NCBI GenBank assembly: GCA_032871835.1
Contig: CM065301.1
Span: 15,765,291-15,829,290, forward strand
DNA: 64,000 nucleotides
DNA from: Dipteronia dyeriana
Taxonomy: Eukaryota > Streptophyta > Magnoliopsida > Sapindales > Sapindaceae
Reading direction: 5' to 3'
Below, piece by piece: positions 12,967 to 23,885 of the stretch. The notes below the pieces were generated by a model. It worked only from the letters and a program-made list of their open reading frames with translations, ran no database searches and was not told the DNA's origin. The position numbers and the translations under genes were made by a program. The first letter of the stretch is position 1. Each line of letters opens with the position of its first letter.

Positions 12967-13694
12967 AACAATATATGAGAGGAAAAATAGTACCTCCAGA
13001 AAAGGAACACAACCTCCAATATATCTTGCATGTTTATTTTGAAATTTCTTTATGCTTATAACTAACTGATCGATGCACCTTCTTGCCCAATTTTCCCCCT
13101 TTATATTGCCCACATCACCAAGAACATTCAAGTACTTTACATCAACGTACTTTTCTACAGTAAGTGTAAGGACAATGCCCAACATAAGTAAAAAAAAATG
13201 TGACCTTGAAATCATCATCAGCTATCTTATTTTTCTTGAGAAGGTGGAAGCGTTTGATGCCGCGGTTGGTAATGGAAAACTTAGTCCTCCAATTATCATG
13301 AATAGATCCATCAATATATAATGTATCTCATTTGTTAGAAATGCCCATGACACAAGAAAAACTGGAAGGGTTTAATTTGAAACTATTCCCCGTGTAGTTC
13401 GATTGACAAGGTTGCTGTGTCAAACTTGTTAACTAGTCAAGCACAAAGTTCACGCTGAAGAAATCCATAATTTAACATCAGTAGGTTTCCCGCGTCCTTT
13501 TGCAAATATGAAAATGTTGACATTATTTGAGACAAACGTTTAGGAGTACAACGAGTGTTGAACGCTTGAGCATTGTTATCAAAATCTTTGTCAACGACAT
13601 GGACCTTTTCTTTATCAATGTCATTCTTAGGAATTGTGTATTGAGATTTCTCTTCCACAGAGAGATTGTTCCATGTAACATGTATCTCTTTCAT
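12967..13694 (-). pseudogene. N-terminal DUF1985-like segment of the Ulp1-type transposon gene
   Basis: Two minus-strand blocks are visible. The first (13437-13694) has RCTPKRLSQIMSTFSYLQKD, the opening motif of the plant DUF1985 family that is commonly fused to Ulp1. The second (about 12967-13218) has VEKYVDVKYLNVLGDVG, then ENWARRCIDQLV and YIGGCVPFL, which also fits that family. Between them (13219-13436) the frame is broken, but fragments such as VNKFDTATLS-like and LNPSS can be read. The solo LTR at 12340-12961 ends the segment. I infer one decayed multi-exon transposon gene running from about 13.7 to 7.4 kb. Confidence 0.75.
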
Positions 13695-13959
13695 TGACTG
13701 ATATTAAACTATGGTATGGACGATGTTATTATACAAAAGTACCAATTAAAGTTCATACTATGTATTGTAATTGAAAACCAAGGATAACAAATAGTCACAA
13801 ATTATAAACCTTTTCTTTCCCTTCCGGGTTTGTATTTTGACAGTCTTGTTTGTTGTAAAAATTACAAAGCACGCAGCCTTCAATGTCAAAATACAAGCTT
13901 TGAAAACTGTAAATGTTACAAAATATATGGTTGAACATCAAAATAATAATATAAAGATT
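13695..13959. other. Short AT-rich stretch, nothing recognised
   Basis: This lies upstream of the DUF1985-like exon. A possible acceptor (AATATCAG) precedes that exon on the minus strand near 13700. Confidence 0.35.
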
Positions 13960-14161
13960 TCATTCAATTATTTTGATGGCTATACTTATCACAAGTGTTA
14001 ACAGCCTTTTTTGGCAGTGGTCCAAAGAAGAATTTTCCATCGGACTGAATCCTGACAGAACCTGGATCGGGACCATCTCGCTTTTTTGATTCCGAGAAAC
14101 ACAGATGTCATGGTCTAGTTCCTTGGTATCAATGAGTACGGGTACCTCGGTAGCAGCTACA

Positions 14162-14325
14162 TGGTATCCAAGTACCGTGATACGTATCCTGGACCGGTCC
14201 AATAAGTATATCTCATCCATTTAACATGGAGAGCGATAATAAGAAAGCTCCAATGTGCTAAGGAGAAAACCGCACCAGTTACCCTATACCTTAGTACCGC
14301 GGTACCTATCCTGGACCGATCCACC
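14162..14325. repeat. Two copies of a 37-bp CCGNGGTACGTATCCTGGACC-like unit
   Basis: The words AGTACCG, TATCCTGGACCG and TCCA occur in the same order at about 14170-14202 and 14295-14327, about 125 bp apart. They lie in the putative LTR fragment. Nearby words (GGTACC) hint at further decayed copies. Confidence 0.7.
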
Positions 14326-14404
14326 AAGCACCTCTAACCCAACCAGAATGGGAAACAATGACAGTAAGGCTCTAGCCAAAAGAATAAAAAGTTGTCCTCT
14401 CTAT

Positions 14405-14610
14405 CCATTCACAACACTATTAATGGAGATAGTTAACCCTATTAATGAAGATAATCAACCCCATTAATGACCAATCAATCAACTCTTTGAGGGTCATTCA
14501 CAACGCCATTAATGGGAGATCAGTGAACTCTTTAATGGTTATTCACAACGCCATTAATGAGAAATCAATCAACTACATCAACGCTAAATCAACTACATCA
14601 ACGCTAAATC
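14405..14610. repeat. Minisatellite of CCATTAATG units and a 20-bp perfect tandem
   Basis: CATTAATG-type words recur at irregular 30-60 bp spacing (TTCACAACGCCATTAATG occurs twice). The run ends in a perfect 20-bp tandem, 14571-14590 and 14591-14610 (unit AACTACATCAACGCTAAATC). The apparent ORF across it is a by-product of the repeat. Confidence 0.8.
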
Positions 14611-15500
14611 AACATTCCTATGATTGCAAATTGATTAACAAAATTAAGTGAGTGGGCAACAAGAATGAGGACCTATAAATATGACAATACTCTCTCTAAG
14701 AAAAGGATATCAGATCTGATCCAGAAATCAACTATTGAGAGAAACCATCGCCTATCGAGATCTGATCCACGAATCGAGAAAAAAGAGTGAGATTGACTCG
14801 ACTACTATTGTAAGCTCTCCGGAGAACCTATGTTGTACTACATCGCGATTTGTGTAAGCTTCCCGGAGCACTTCTTATGATATTCATAATGAAGATTTCT
14901 CTTCTTCCTCTAGATACTGCATAGGGATTTTTTAGCATATGATTATTTGTGATGTTTTTCCCCATAGTTTAGTCCAATTTTATTAAATGAGTTGTCATTC
15001 TCCTATCTATCTCTTTTATTATGCATGTATGTGAGTTAGATTCTGACCCCACTGGTCCTAGCTCTCTTATCTACCTATCTGTATGCCAAGTCATATATAA
15101 GGATGGGAAAAACCATCTGGATCCGCTAAAAGGGAGTCGAAGAACCAGGGAGTCGGGGAACTCCCCCATACCTTCTCTACGGGAGTAAACAGTCCTCTTG
15201 AGGATCCGACACCGGAGTTGGAGGAGCCATCCTTCTTGCTTGCTATTTGGGTCGTGGAACAACAAATGAGACCTAGAGAAAAGACCGAGTACCAGAATCA
15301 GATACCAAGATCGGGTACCAGAACCAAGGACCAGGACCGGGACCTGGATCAACCCCTCATACCAGTAAAGGAACCTCAAGTGTCATGTCTCATTCTTATC
15401 CTCGAAACCCCGACGGGCGAGATGATTTTACTCCTACCTACTACACCTTACTCCTTACTCGTACAAAACCCCAGTACCGACCCGCTATGATCTACCATGT

Positions 15501-17111
15501 TACAGTTTGATGGTATTGATCGAAAATTTCTATCCCAGTGAATTTTCGATTAACAACAAGTATTTTCAATCTAGTTATGTATATGCTAAAGAATTTAATG
15601 TTTTTTGAACTTCAAGTCATGATTTGTAACAAATTTATGGAAAGTTATTGATCTAATAATTTTGGTTTGGTGAATTGGATTTGTTTTATTATTTATATAC
15701 GTTTTATGATTAGCTAGATTATTGTACATATTACAATCGATAACGATTTAGGTATTTGTGGACAAGCCCTAAGAGATATAATGAGCCGTTTATAGTAACT
15801 TTTCCATTAAATAAAACCTACGTGTTTTCTAGATTGGGGTCAATGCGAATCCTTTCGTAAGGAAATACCACAAATATTTAAGAAATTAGTTAACTTACTG
15901 ATAAGTTACCTAAGCCCTATTATCAAGCTTCAAATTTGCACCGTTTATGGATTGAGTGTCACCTTCAGTAGAGATGGTTTGACCACCAACAGTTTTTCTC
16001 CTCTTGCGAATTGAATGCACCATTGTAAACTGTAATAATTAGTCAACTAAGTATAACATGTACACAACCATTTTATAACGGTCTAATTTCCCATTTCCTA
16101 CATCAATCATCCATTTCCCATTTCTCTCTAATTATAGAAGCTCCTGCAACTGTGTCGGCTAACAACATTGTTGAATCGCCAGCACCACTTGAACTCACAG
16201 CTCTCACTTTAAAACAAGACTTGTACTTAGAATTCAACAATAAACCATCTGATACCTGGAATGCAACAAGTGATACCATGGTTTCTACTAGGAATTGAAC
16301 AACTTAAAACCCTTTTCAAGTACTAGACACTTGAAATGTTGTAAATTAAATGAACTCAGAAGATTATTGGTTCCCTAAAACAATCAAACCCAATTGTATG
16401 CCTCTATTTAAGCACAACAAACAAAAATGGAAAAAATGGCATTTTTTTCCAACAACTATTTTATTGAAAACTACCTATAAAGGCAAAATAAGGAAACCAG
16501 ACAATAACACCGGTCTAAGATAGGAAAGCAACAAGCCAACATAACCACAAACAAAACAACAAAACCCCAACCACGCACTAAACACTAAAACACCCACCCA
16601 TCGGAAATGAAATCAAAGACAAGTAACAACCGAATCGAAAAAAACAAAAAAAAATGAAAGAATATCACAACAAAACAGCGGAAAACCAAAACAATAACAT
16701 AGCACCACCAGAAATAAACAAACCGACAAACCAAACCAAAACCCAGCAACAGTAAGTAAACCACCACCCCACAACTGCGACAATAAAAAAAAAACTCTTA
16801 TGTCACCCCACATTATCTAGAACCCAATAAATTCAATTTACGAACTATATCTAATGCAAACTCAGATGGTTAAATGGAATCTAATGTATTCCCCACAAGT
16901 ACATATATTTCCAGACTTCATATTTACTATTGTAAATAATTATACAAAATTAGTAAATGACCACAATTCATTAAGAGAATCTAAAACTGGGAATCAAATT
17001 AATGGGTAAGAAAATTTACCAAAACAATTTGACATCTTTAAACGTTTATATATATATATACAAATTTAGGGTTTCGAAAGATTTTGAAAAACATCAATTT
17101 CAAAATTACAG
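15501..17111. other. Intergenic DNA with two weak coding hints
   Basis: On the minus strand, 16022 down to about 15908 reads MVHSIRKRRKTVGGQ and onward for 37 codons. This could be a first exon of the Ulp1-type element, since a GTAAGT follows near 15895. On the plus strand, 16137-16296 is open for about 50 codons after an acceptor-like ATTATAG. Neither has a recognised domain. The stretch 16430-16830 is T/G-rich on the minus strand with a polyadenylation-like end (CAATAAAATAG) and could be a LINE 3' tail. Confidence 0.35.
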
Positions 17112-17330
17112 GTGATGGTGGTGGGTCTGTGGCATTGGTGACGGAACTAGAACTCAGAACTGAGAAGAATAGAAGTGATGGTGGTTGTGTTATAACTAGA
17201 ACTCAGAACTGAGAAGAATGGAATAGATGGTGGGGGTGTTGGCAATAGAACTAGAACTCATAAGGCATAACTGAGAAGAATGAAAATGATAGTGGTGGCA
17301 TTGGTGACGGCGGAGATGGCGATCAACCGG
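17112..17330. repeat. About 50-bp imperfect tandem repeat, three copies
   Basis: The block ACTAGAACTCAGAACTGAG followed by AAGAAT begins at about 17145, 17194 and 17249. The third copy carries an insertion. The word GGCATTGGTGACGG occurs on both sides (17131 and 17297). It lies just outside the left duplication of the Copia element. Confidence 0.75.
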
Positions 17331-17474
17331 CGGTGGCGGTCGGAGCAAAAATGGAAACAAAAGAACGAAAAATCGGTGAAAAGACAAACTCTGAACTGAG
17401 AAGAGAAGAATGGTAGTAAACAAAGGAAGAAGATATATATTGTGTTGTGTTATAACATAGAAAGGTAACCGGTT

Positions 17475-17737
17475 TGTGAATACGGTGAGCATGAAAGGAG
17501 AAGAAGTAAAATGAAATTGAACTACCTTGTATTCATTCAATGATTGTACAATAAATAGGTAGATTACAAGAGATATTTAAATTTAAAATATACACAAAAG
17601 TAGGAACCTAATTGACAAACACAACAAATGGAAACTAATAGTTGTTACAAAACTGAAATACCTAAAATAAAGGAGTGGACTTGGTCTTGGACTTGTGGTC
17701 TTGGACTTGGTCTTGATTGTCATGATTTTGTCCAACA
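17475..17737 (-). repeat. 3' LTR of the 17.5-kb Copia element
   Basis: Starts TGTGAATACGG and ends GTCCAACA in plus orientation. It pairs with 20531-20779. It contains an extra 14 bp within the CTTGGTCTTGGACTTG repeat that its partner lacks. Confidence 0.93.
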
Positions 17738-17743
17738 CCCCCC

Positions 17744-19297
17744 TCAAGTTGGAGTTGGGATTGAAATATCAATAACACCCAACTTGCGAAGCAATCTAGG
17801 ATAAGCATCACCTCCAAGTGGTTTGGTAAAAATATCTGCCAACTGGTTGCTAGAACGTAGGTAGGAAGGAGCAATGAGACCTCCTTGAATTTTTTCTCGA
17901 ACAAAATGACAATCAATCTCAATATGTTTGGTGCGTTTGTGAAAAACTAGATTTTCAGCAATGTGAATAACAGTTGTGCTATCACAGTGAACTACAATAT
18001 GTTGTGAATGGTCGAAACCAAGATCTGAAAGAAGATATTTTAACCATTGCAACTCAGAAGTAAGAGCAGCAAGAGAACGATATTCTGCTTCTGCAGAAGA
18101 ACGAGAAACAGTTGGTTGTTTCTTGGTTTTCCAAGAAATAGAACTAGAACCTAACATGATAAAATAACCAGTGGTGGATCGACGAGAAGTAGAACAACCA
18201 ACCCAGTTAGAGTCAGCATATCCAACAAAAGTAAGAGAGCTAGATGCAGAAAGAAATAATCCTTTACCAACAATACCTTTAAGATAACGAAGAACCCGAT
18301 AGGCAGCATCAAGATGAGTGGAATGAGGAAATTGCATGAATTGACTAAGTGTGTTTACAACATATTGAATATCTGGTCGTGTTACAGTAAGATATAAAAG
18401 ACGACCCACCAGTTGACGGTAGATTGCCGGATCATGAAGAGGAGTACCATCCTTTGGTCGTAAACGAAGATGTTGTTCCATAGAAAAGTCAGATGGTCGG
18501 GAACCAGTCATACCAGAATCAGATAAGATGTCAAGGGTATATTTTCTTTGACATAAAAAAATTGCTTGTTCAGATCTAGACACTTCAATACCTAAAAAAT
18601 ACGAAAGATTGCCGAGATCTTTTATGGAAAAAGATTGATTAAGAAATTGTTTGACTTCAGTGATGGCATCATCGTTGTTGCCAGTGATAATAATATCATC
18701 GACATAGACGAGGACAAAAATAAAAGTATGATCATGAATATATGTAAAAAGACTATAGTCTGAAATAGATTGTCGAAAATCTCGACGAATAAGAGTAGTT
18801 GAGAATTTAGAGAACCATTGACGAAAAGCCTGTTTGAGACCATATATAGATTTATTTAATTTGCATACACGAGTTTCCCTCTTATAAGAGAAACCGGGAG
18901 GAAGTGTCATATAAACATCTTCATTGAGATCTCTTTGGAGAAATGCATTATTAACATCGAGTTGATGTAGGGACCAATTTTTAATGGCAGTAATGGAGAG
19001 AAGAAGAAGAATAGTAACTAATTTTGCCACAGGTGTGAAGGTATCATGACAATCGATTCCTTCAACTTGAGTATAACCTTTGGCAACTAAAAGAGCTTTA
19101 TATCTTTCAATTGAACCATCAGATCGATACTTAATTTTATAGACCCATTTACAACCAATGGGCGATTTTCCTTTGGGAAGTGAACATAAAGACCAAGTGT
19201 TATTTGATTCAAGAGCCTGAATTTCTTTAGCCATGGCATCGCGCCATTCGAAAGATTTCATGGCTTGAGAATAAGAGTGTGGTTCTAGATGGGACAA
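17744..19297 (-). CDS. Copia reverse transcriptase / RNase H, intact ORF
   Basis: A 517-codon uninterrupted frame. The N-terminal part carries the integrase-to-RT transition and the RT opening (AMAKEIQALESNNTWSL, then GCKWVYKIKYRSDGSIERYK). The catalytic YVDDIIITG is encoded at 18680-18706. The Copia RNase H follows (GYADSNWVGCSTSRRSTTG, SSAEAEYRSLA, VHCDSTTVIHIAENLVFHKR) and the usual tail (QLADIFTKPLGG). Length and motif order fit the C-terminal half of a Copia polyprotein. The listed start methionine is only the first ATG of the frame, because in the parent element this region is part of a longer polyprotein. The stop lies next to the purine tract. An intact RT in an element lacking integrase is unusual in this otherwise decayed neighbourhood. 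Confidence 0.92.
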   Translation of the reverse strand: MSHLEPHSYSQAMKSFEWRDAMAKEIQALESNNTWSLCSLPKGKSPIGCKWVYKIKYRSDGSIERYKALLVAKGYTQVEGIDCHDTFTPVAKLVTILLLLSITAIKNWSLHQLDVNNAFLQRDLNEDVYMTLPPGFSYKRETRVCKLNKSIYGLKQAFRQWFSKFSTTLIRRDFRQSISDYSLFTYIHDHTFIFVLVYVDDIIITGNNDDAITEVKQFLNQSFSIKDLGNLSYFLGIEVSRSEQAIFLCQRKYTLDILSDSGMTGSRPSDFSMEQHLRLRPKDGTPLHDPAIYRQLVGRLLYLTVTRPDIQYVVNTLSQFMQFPHSTHLDAAYRVLRYLKGIVGKGLFLSASSSLTFVGYADSNWVGCSTSRRSTTGYFIMLGSSSISWKTKKQPTVSRSSAEAEYRSLAALTSELQWLKYLLSDLGFDHSQHIVVHCDSTTVIHIAENLVFHKRTKHIEIDCHFVREKIQGGLIAPSYLRSSNQLADIFTKPLGGDAYPRLLRKLGVIDISIPTPT

Positions 19298-19559
19298 AGA
19301 AAAATAATTGGCTAGTGGAAAATCAGTGGAATGTGAAATATGATTACAAATATAATCCTTGAGATGTCATGGTTGGCGACGAATTCGTTGAGAATGATTA
19401 GTAATTTTAGAACCAGGTGCCATGGAAGGAGAATTAGTAGAATGAGTGTCCTCGAAAGTAGGTGGAGAAATGGATGAGTTATCAGGCTGAGGACTAGGTG
19501 CCATTGAAGGAGAATTATTAAAGAAAATATCCTCAGAAATATGTGGAGAATTGGGTGTG

Positions 19560-20468
19560 TCATGAATCTGGTAGCGAAAGTGGATGAAGATGGCTCTGAT
19601 TTCTTCACCTGCTTATCTGGGAAGCCATGAATCTGGTAGCATGTAGCAAGAGTATGACCATGCTTGTTATAATGTCCACAAAAAGGACGTTGGCGCTTTC
19701 CCTAATGCCGCAAAGGTGGTTTAGACGCCTGAAGCGCTGCCAAATCAATGGCAGGAGTTGTTCAAATATTAATCTCCTGTTGTTTTTCTTCTTGACGTAC
19801 CAAATTGTAAATACATTGAATTGAAGGAAACAGCTCCATTAAGAGAATTTGACTGCGAATAGCTGAAAAACGATCATGGAGTCCTTGAAGAAACTCCATG
19901 GCATGATCTTGATTTTGCTGATCAATAATGCTTTTAGCATTACCACAGATACATGGAGTGACACAGACAACGGAATTGAGTTCGTCCCATAAGGATTTGA
20001 GTTGTGTGAAATATAATGAAACAGACTTTCCTACTTGAGAGCAGAGATTGATTGTTTCAATTGATAAATCTTAGGAGCATTTGATTGAGAAAATTGATCC
20101 TTAAGATCTGTCCAAATTTGTGCTGCAGTTTCAGCATACAAGATACTTGAACGGATCTCGGGTGAGACTGAATTAATAATCCAACTGCCGACCAAATTAT
20201 TACATCGTTCCCAGTTGGAAATAACATCTTTCTCCTTTGGAATTGGAAGTGACCCATCAACAAAACCTAGCTTGCTTTTTGCACGAAGTGCCATCGTCAC
20301 TACATGACTCCATGATCCATAATTGTTTCCTGTCAATAAAGGTGTAACAAGAATAGTAGCAAGGCTATCTAAGTGATGAATGGCATAAGGATCTGTTTTC
20401 GTAGATGTTGATGACTGTGGAGATAATGTTGGTGGTGTGATGTTGGTGGTAGAATTTTCATTAGACAT
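19560..20468 (-). pseudogene. Copia gag, frameshifted and truncated
   Basis: The start at 20468 (MSNENSTTNI) gives 145 open codons with the Copia gag N-terminal pattern (LVTPLLTGNNYGSWSHVV, SKLGFVDGS, SWIINSVSPEIRSSI). A frameshift or small deletion near 20033 breaks it. The frame continues as FTQLKSLWDELNSVV and FLQGLHDRFSAIRSQIL. Stops follow before a degenerate zinc knuckle (FCGHYNKHGHTLATC, in which the second Cys is Tyr). The sequence then jumps into the integrase C-terminal tail (HLKDYICN at about 19350-19375), marking the internal deletion of protease and integrase. Confidence 0.85.
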
Positions 20469-20530
20469 GATGAAGAAACAGAGAAAAAAAATTGAATTAA
20501 AAAATATATGATTTTATTGCTTTGTTGCCA

Positions 20531-20779
20531 TGTGAATTCGGTGAGCATGAAAGGAGAAGAAGTAAAATGAAATTGAACTACCTTGTATTCATTCAATGAT
20601 TGTACAATAAATAGGCATATTACAAGAGATATTTAAATTTAAAATATACATTAAATTAGGAAACTAATTAACAAACATAACAAATGTAAACTAATAGTTG
20701 TTACAGAATTGAAATACCTAAAATAAAGGAGTGGACTTGGTCTTGGACTTGGTCTTGATTGTCATGATTTCGTCAAACA
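20531..20779 (-). repeat. 5' LTR of the 17.5-kb Copia element
   Basis: Starts TGTGAATTCGG and ends CGTCAAACA in plus orientation. It is the partner of 17475-17737. The primer-binding-like site lies at 20519-20530 on its inner side. Confidence 0.93.
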
Positions 20780-20784
20780 CGATT

Positions 20785-22150
20785 AAACTTGTTTTTCAGT
20801 TTGTAAGTTTTTTTTTAATTAATGAAAAACCGTTGGATCAAGTTTAATATGATCCAACGGACAATATGCTAAACTGTTCATCCCTGTTTGATGCAGTAAT
20901 CTGTACAGCAGCCGGCTCCTATGAATGATGGATCTCTCTCTCTTTTTGAAATGTGTTTGGTATGCTGGACGAGACGGGATAATAACGTGCTATTAGCATG
21001 GGAGGGGCATCATATGACAAGACAACACGAGATAAAAATCATAAAAACTTGTCTCACATCATATCCTTGACCAGATCCTTGGCCAGACTTGTCTCATACG
21101 TAGGACATGTCACATTTTGACCTCAAAACTTTCAAAAATTCCAATAATATCAACTATAAAATTAAAAAACTGATCTTGAAATCAGGTTTTCATCCTCAGT
21201 CACTCATTACCGGTCGCTCCACTCTATCTCTCACACCCACCAGCCGTAGATCTATCCTCGTCGGGGTCGCATGAACTCATCGTTGGCGCCACCAGCAGCA
21301 GATTTCGTCGTTTTTCTTCAAAGCCAGGTTTGTGTAGAACCCAGACTTTATCTTTTTTCTTTTCGTTTTTTGAATCTCTCTTGTATGCCTTCTTTGTGCT
21401 TGAACCATGCCTTCTCACCTTCACACTGTGACACTGTGAGTGTTAAAATCTGGTTTGTATTTTGTGGTATAGTTGGGTATTCTATTATATTTGTTATGAT
21501 TGATAGATAAGAAATGGATTATTGATCTTTTTTTTTGGATTGACGAAAGGTGTAATTTTGATTATTTTTTATATTATTTGTCTTTAACTATACTCTGCTT
21601 AGGTTTTTGAGATGAATTGTTGATTCAATAATAACAAAATTCTGTAAAATCAGGGGAATCAATGGTGAAATTTGTTATTTTTAGCGGTTTCACAATTATG
21701 GGGTTCTGTTGGGTATGTTATGTATTGCTTTTAGTTTATCATATTTGGGTTTAGCTTTTCTTGTTTAATTTCGTGTTGTATTGACCGAATTTCATCCCGA
21801 TTGGTGGGTTGATTGAAGAAAATTTTATGTAGAATAGAAGTGTGATAAGGATTCTCTTTTATATATTTTTGCTAACTGGGCGGAGTGAAATTTTTGCTAC
21901 CCACACAGACTCTGAAACACTGGACCATTCATTATCCTCACTCTCTTTTTAAACTTTTTTAACAAGGGTAATTTATATTAAGTTTGTGCAATTTTTAGTT
22001 TATTTTAATTTTTCAACCACTCTCTCTAATCTCTATGAAAAGCTCCTACAATATAAAATGTCCATTTCTTAGAATCAAATAGAGTGAACTGAAAAATGTG
22101 ATGATTCTTTTACAGGTGTGTTTAGCTTGGAAACTCCACAATATTGGCCA
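20785..22150. other. Gene-like flank between two Copia elements
   Basis: This stretch is promoter- and leader-like. The C/T-rich part at 21180-21260 is followed by a short exon candidate at 21271-21327 (19 codons from ATG, ending CAG before GTTTGT). Intron-like T-rich DNA then runs to an acceptor-like TTTTACAG at about 22115. The second Copia element inserts at 22151. I do not recognise the 19 codons. The stretch could belong to the same broken gene as the Josephin exon beyond the Copia element, but no Josephin N-terminus (catalytic Cys exon) is visible. Confidence 0.4.
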
Positions 22151-23885
22151 TGTTAACAGAATGAGTCAATCGATAGAAAAAGAAAGTTATACATAGTAAC
22201 TTTGATATTATTATCAGAGTAGCATAGCTGAAACTTAAAGTTTCTATTAACTTCATGAATCAAAAGTGTTGTCATAAATTTTGTAAATACTCGCAAGCGC
22301 ACGAGTCTATTGTAAAATAGTTTATGCGGAGTACAAGGTCGATCCCACGAGGACCGATGAAAAACTAATCGAATATAAATTTTAATCTAATCCTAATCTA
22401 GTTAACGAAAGATAAATTTTGAATTAATTAAAACTAAAAACTAAATTAACAGGCAACTAAAATTAAAGCTAAACTAAAGAACTATAGTTGTAAACTTTAC
22501 TCAGTGGAAGAAAAGTTTGAGGTTCAAAATCCATACTGCAATGTTTTACTATTTAAATTATTAATTCCCAGAATTTTGAGTAACAATTTAGAAATCAATC
22601 AAGTGCTTTCTCAAGATCTGTTAATTAGGTTCTTACAAATCAATCTCTGATAAATTCTTTATTCCAATTGACTTAATGTCTAAGACCCAAGTATTACATG
22701 TATCCAATATTTGAAACACATATAGTCAAGGTTCTTAATTTAATCATCAAACCACAAAGCCCACTTAATAAAATCAATCGTAACTACCAAAAATACTTGA
22801 TATTAAGGATGAAACAATTTAATAAATATCAATCAATGAAAATCAAGAATTATAAACATTTAAACCAATTTAGGAATTATAATGAATAGCAAAACAATTG
22901 CAAAATCAAATAGGTTTTATCCTACACCTCAAAAAATAAATTAGAAGCACACGGTGAAGTTAAGAACAAAGATTGAATTAAAACCCGGCATGAGGACAAG
23001 ATTGTGGTTGCGAGATCGGTACGTATTCAAGCCGAATCAACACCAACTTCTGCGCCTAAAAATTTCTACGTTCTCTCCTAATCTGCATGCACACCGTTCT
23101 CTTTATGTCTTCCTTATTCACGCCCAAAGCTGCTCCAAAAAAATACCCTTTTGTTCTTCACCACTTCACTGCTGCACCACACTTTCAAAAACCCTCACTT
23201 GCTTCCTCTTTTTCTTTTGAATGTTGCGCACACTACCCTCTTATTCACTTTATTTTTGCTTTTAAATTCCTCTCATGTGATCCCCTCTTCTTGACCTAGC
23301 ATCTTCTTTTTATTTTTTATTTGTGCCTCCCCCACACTCTCACACGGGCACACATTTAATTCACACCTTTTTGATTTCTCTTCTGGATTTGGGATTGAAT
23401 TGACTTGGACTTTGGATTGGGTTCGATTTGAATTTGCTTTTAGGTCTGAAAAATCTTCTATTGATCCAAGACAATTAATCATGATAAATACTCCAATTAA
23501 CTTCAACTTCAAACCCGATTACTTTTTATTCCTGTTTCACCTAAAATGAATCTAATCATAATAAAACTAAAATAAAATTGGACTATTAAATCTATATTTA
23601 GGAATAATAAATATATGAAAAAATATGCTCATCAATAAGTTAGTTAGCTGAGTTAGTTAGATGAATCATATTATCTTCGCTAGCTCATCACAATTAGTTA
23701 CAAGTCTGCATTATGTAGTGTTGGCAAAAGTCAATGTACATGTATAAAAAGCTCAACAATGCTTTTGTAATCAATTTGATTAAATAAATAAAAAAGTTAG
23801 TTACAGATATTTCTCTAGTATATTTTCCTTTGAAATTTTCTATTCTTTTCTCGTTGATTTTCTTGAGAAAATCTGAAGTTCAACA
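22151..23885 (+). repeat. 5' LTR of the second Copia element, split at 22266
   Basis: The two halves 22151-22266 and 23640-23885 together match 28020-28375. The break lies after AATCAAAAG and is filled by the solo LTR 22267-23634. Confidence 0.92.
22267..23634 (-). mobile_element. Solo LTR, 1368 bp, nested in the Copia 5' LTR
   Basis: On the minus strand it runs from TGATGAGCATATTTTTTC to TTTATGACAACA. It is flanked by AAAAG (22262-22266) and ATAAG (23635-23639), which differ at one base. The intact 3' LTR of the host element shows the empty site (CAAAAGTTAGTTAGC). The GTGCGCTTGCGAGTATTT word near its end, on the minus strand, resembles Gypsy LTRs. The family assignment is from memory and tentative. 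Confidence 0.88.

Larger units (their letters stand above)
13996..15500 (+). mobile_element. Degraded LTR-retrotransposon fragment (LTR plus leader/gag-like part)
   Basis: The start TGTTAACAGCC at 13996 could be an LTR edge. A promoter-like CCTATAAATATG at about 14673 is followed by a U5-like stretch (TTGTAAGCTCTCCGGAGAACC-type, 14810-14900). The DNA then becomes GC-richer, with repeated GGTACC/GACC-rich words (15110-15480) as in eroded gag leaders. I find no RT, integrase or clear PBS, and the right edge is arbitrary. The evidence is composition and promoter layout only. Confidence 0.4.
17475..20779 (-). mobile_element. Copia LTR retrotransposon, internally deleted
   Basis: The 3.3-kb element is on the minus strand, with 263- and 249-bp LTRs (17475-17737 and 20531-20779) and near-identical 5-bp flanks CGGTT/CGATT. 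A purine tract (TTGAGGGGGG on the minus strand) abuts the 3' LTR. A primer site resembling the initiator-Met PBS with three changes (TGGCAACAAAGC, 20519-20530) abuts the 5' LTR. Gag and RT/RNase H are present, but protease and the catalytic integrase are missing, so the internal part is about 1.5 kb short of a full Copia element. The gag style and small LTRs suggest the Ale/Retrofit group (inference). The LTR pair differs mainly by one 14-bp insertion and scattered changes, so the element is comparatively young. Confidence 0.93.

Noticed and set aside
16585..16813. Hydrophobic minus-strand ORFs resembling membrane proteins
   Set aside because: They come from T/G-rich low-complexity DNA. No family pattern or conserved start.
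17196..17540. 114-codon minus-strand ORF with Pro and His runs
   Set aside because: It reads through a Copia LTR end and a tandem repeat. The composition reflects the repeat, not a protein.
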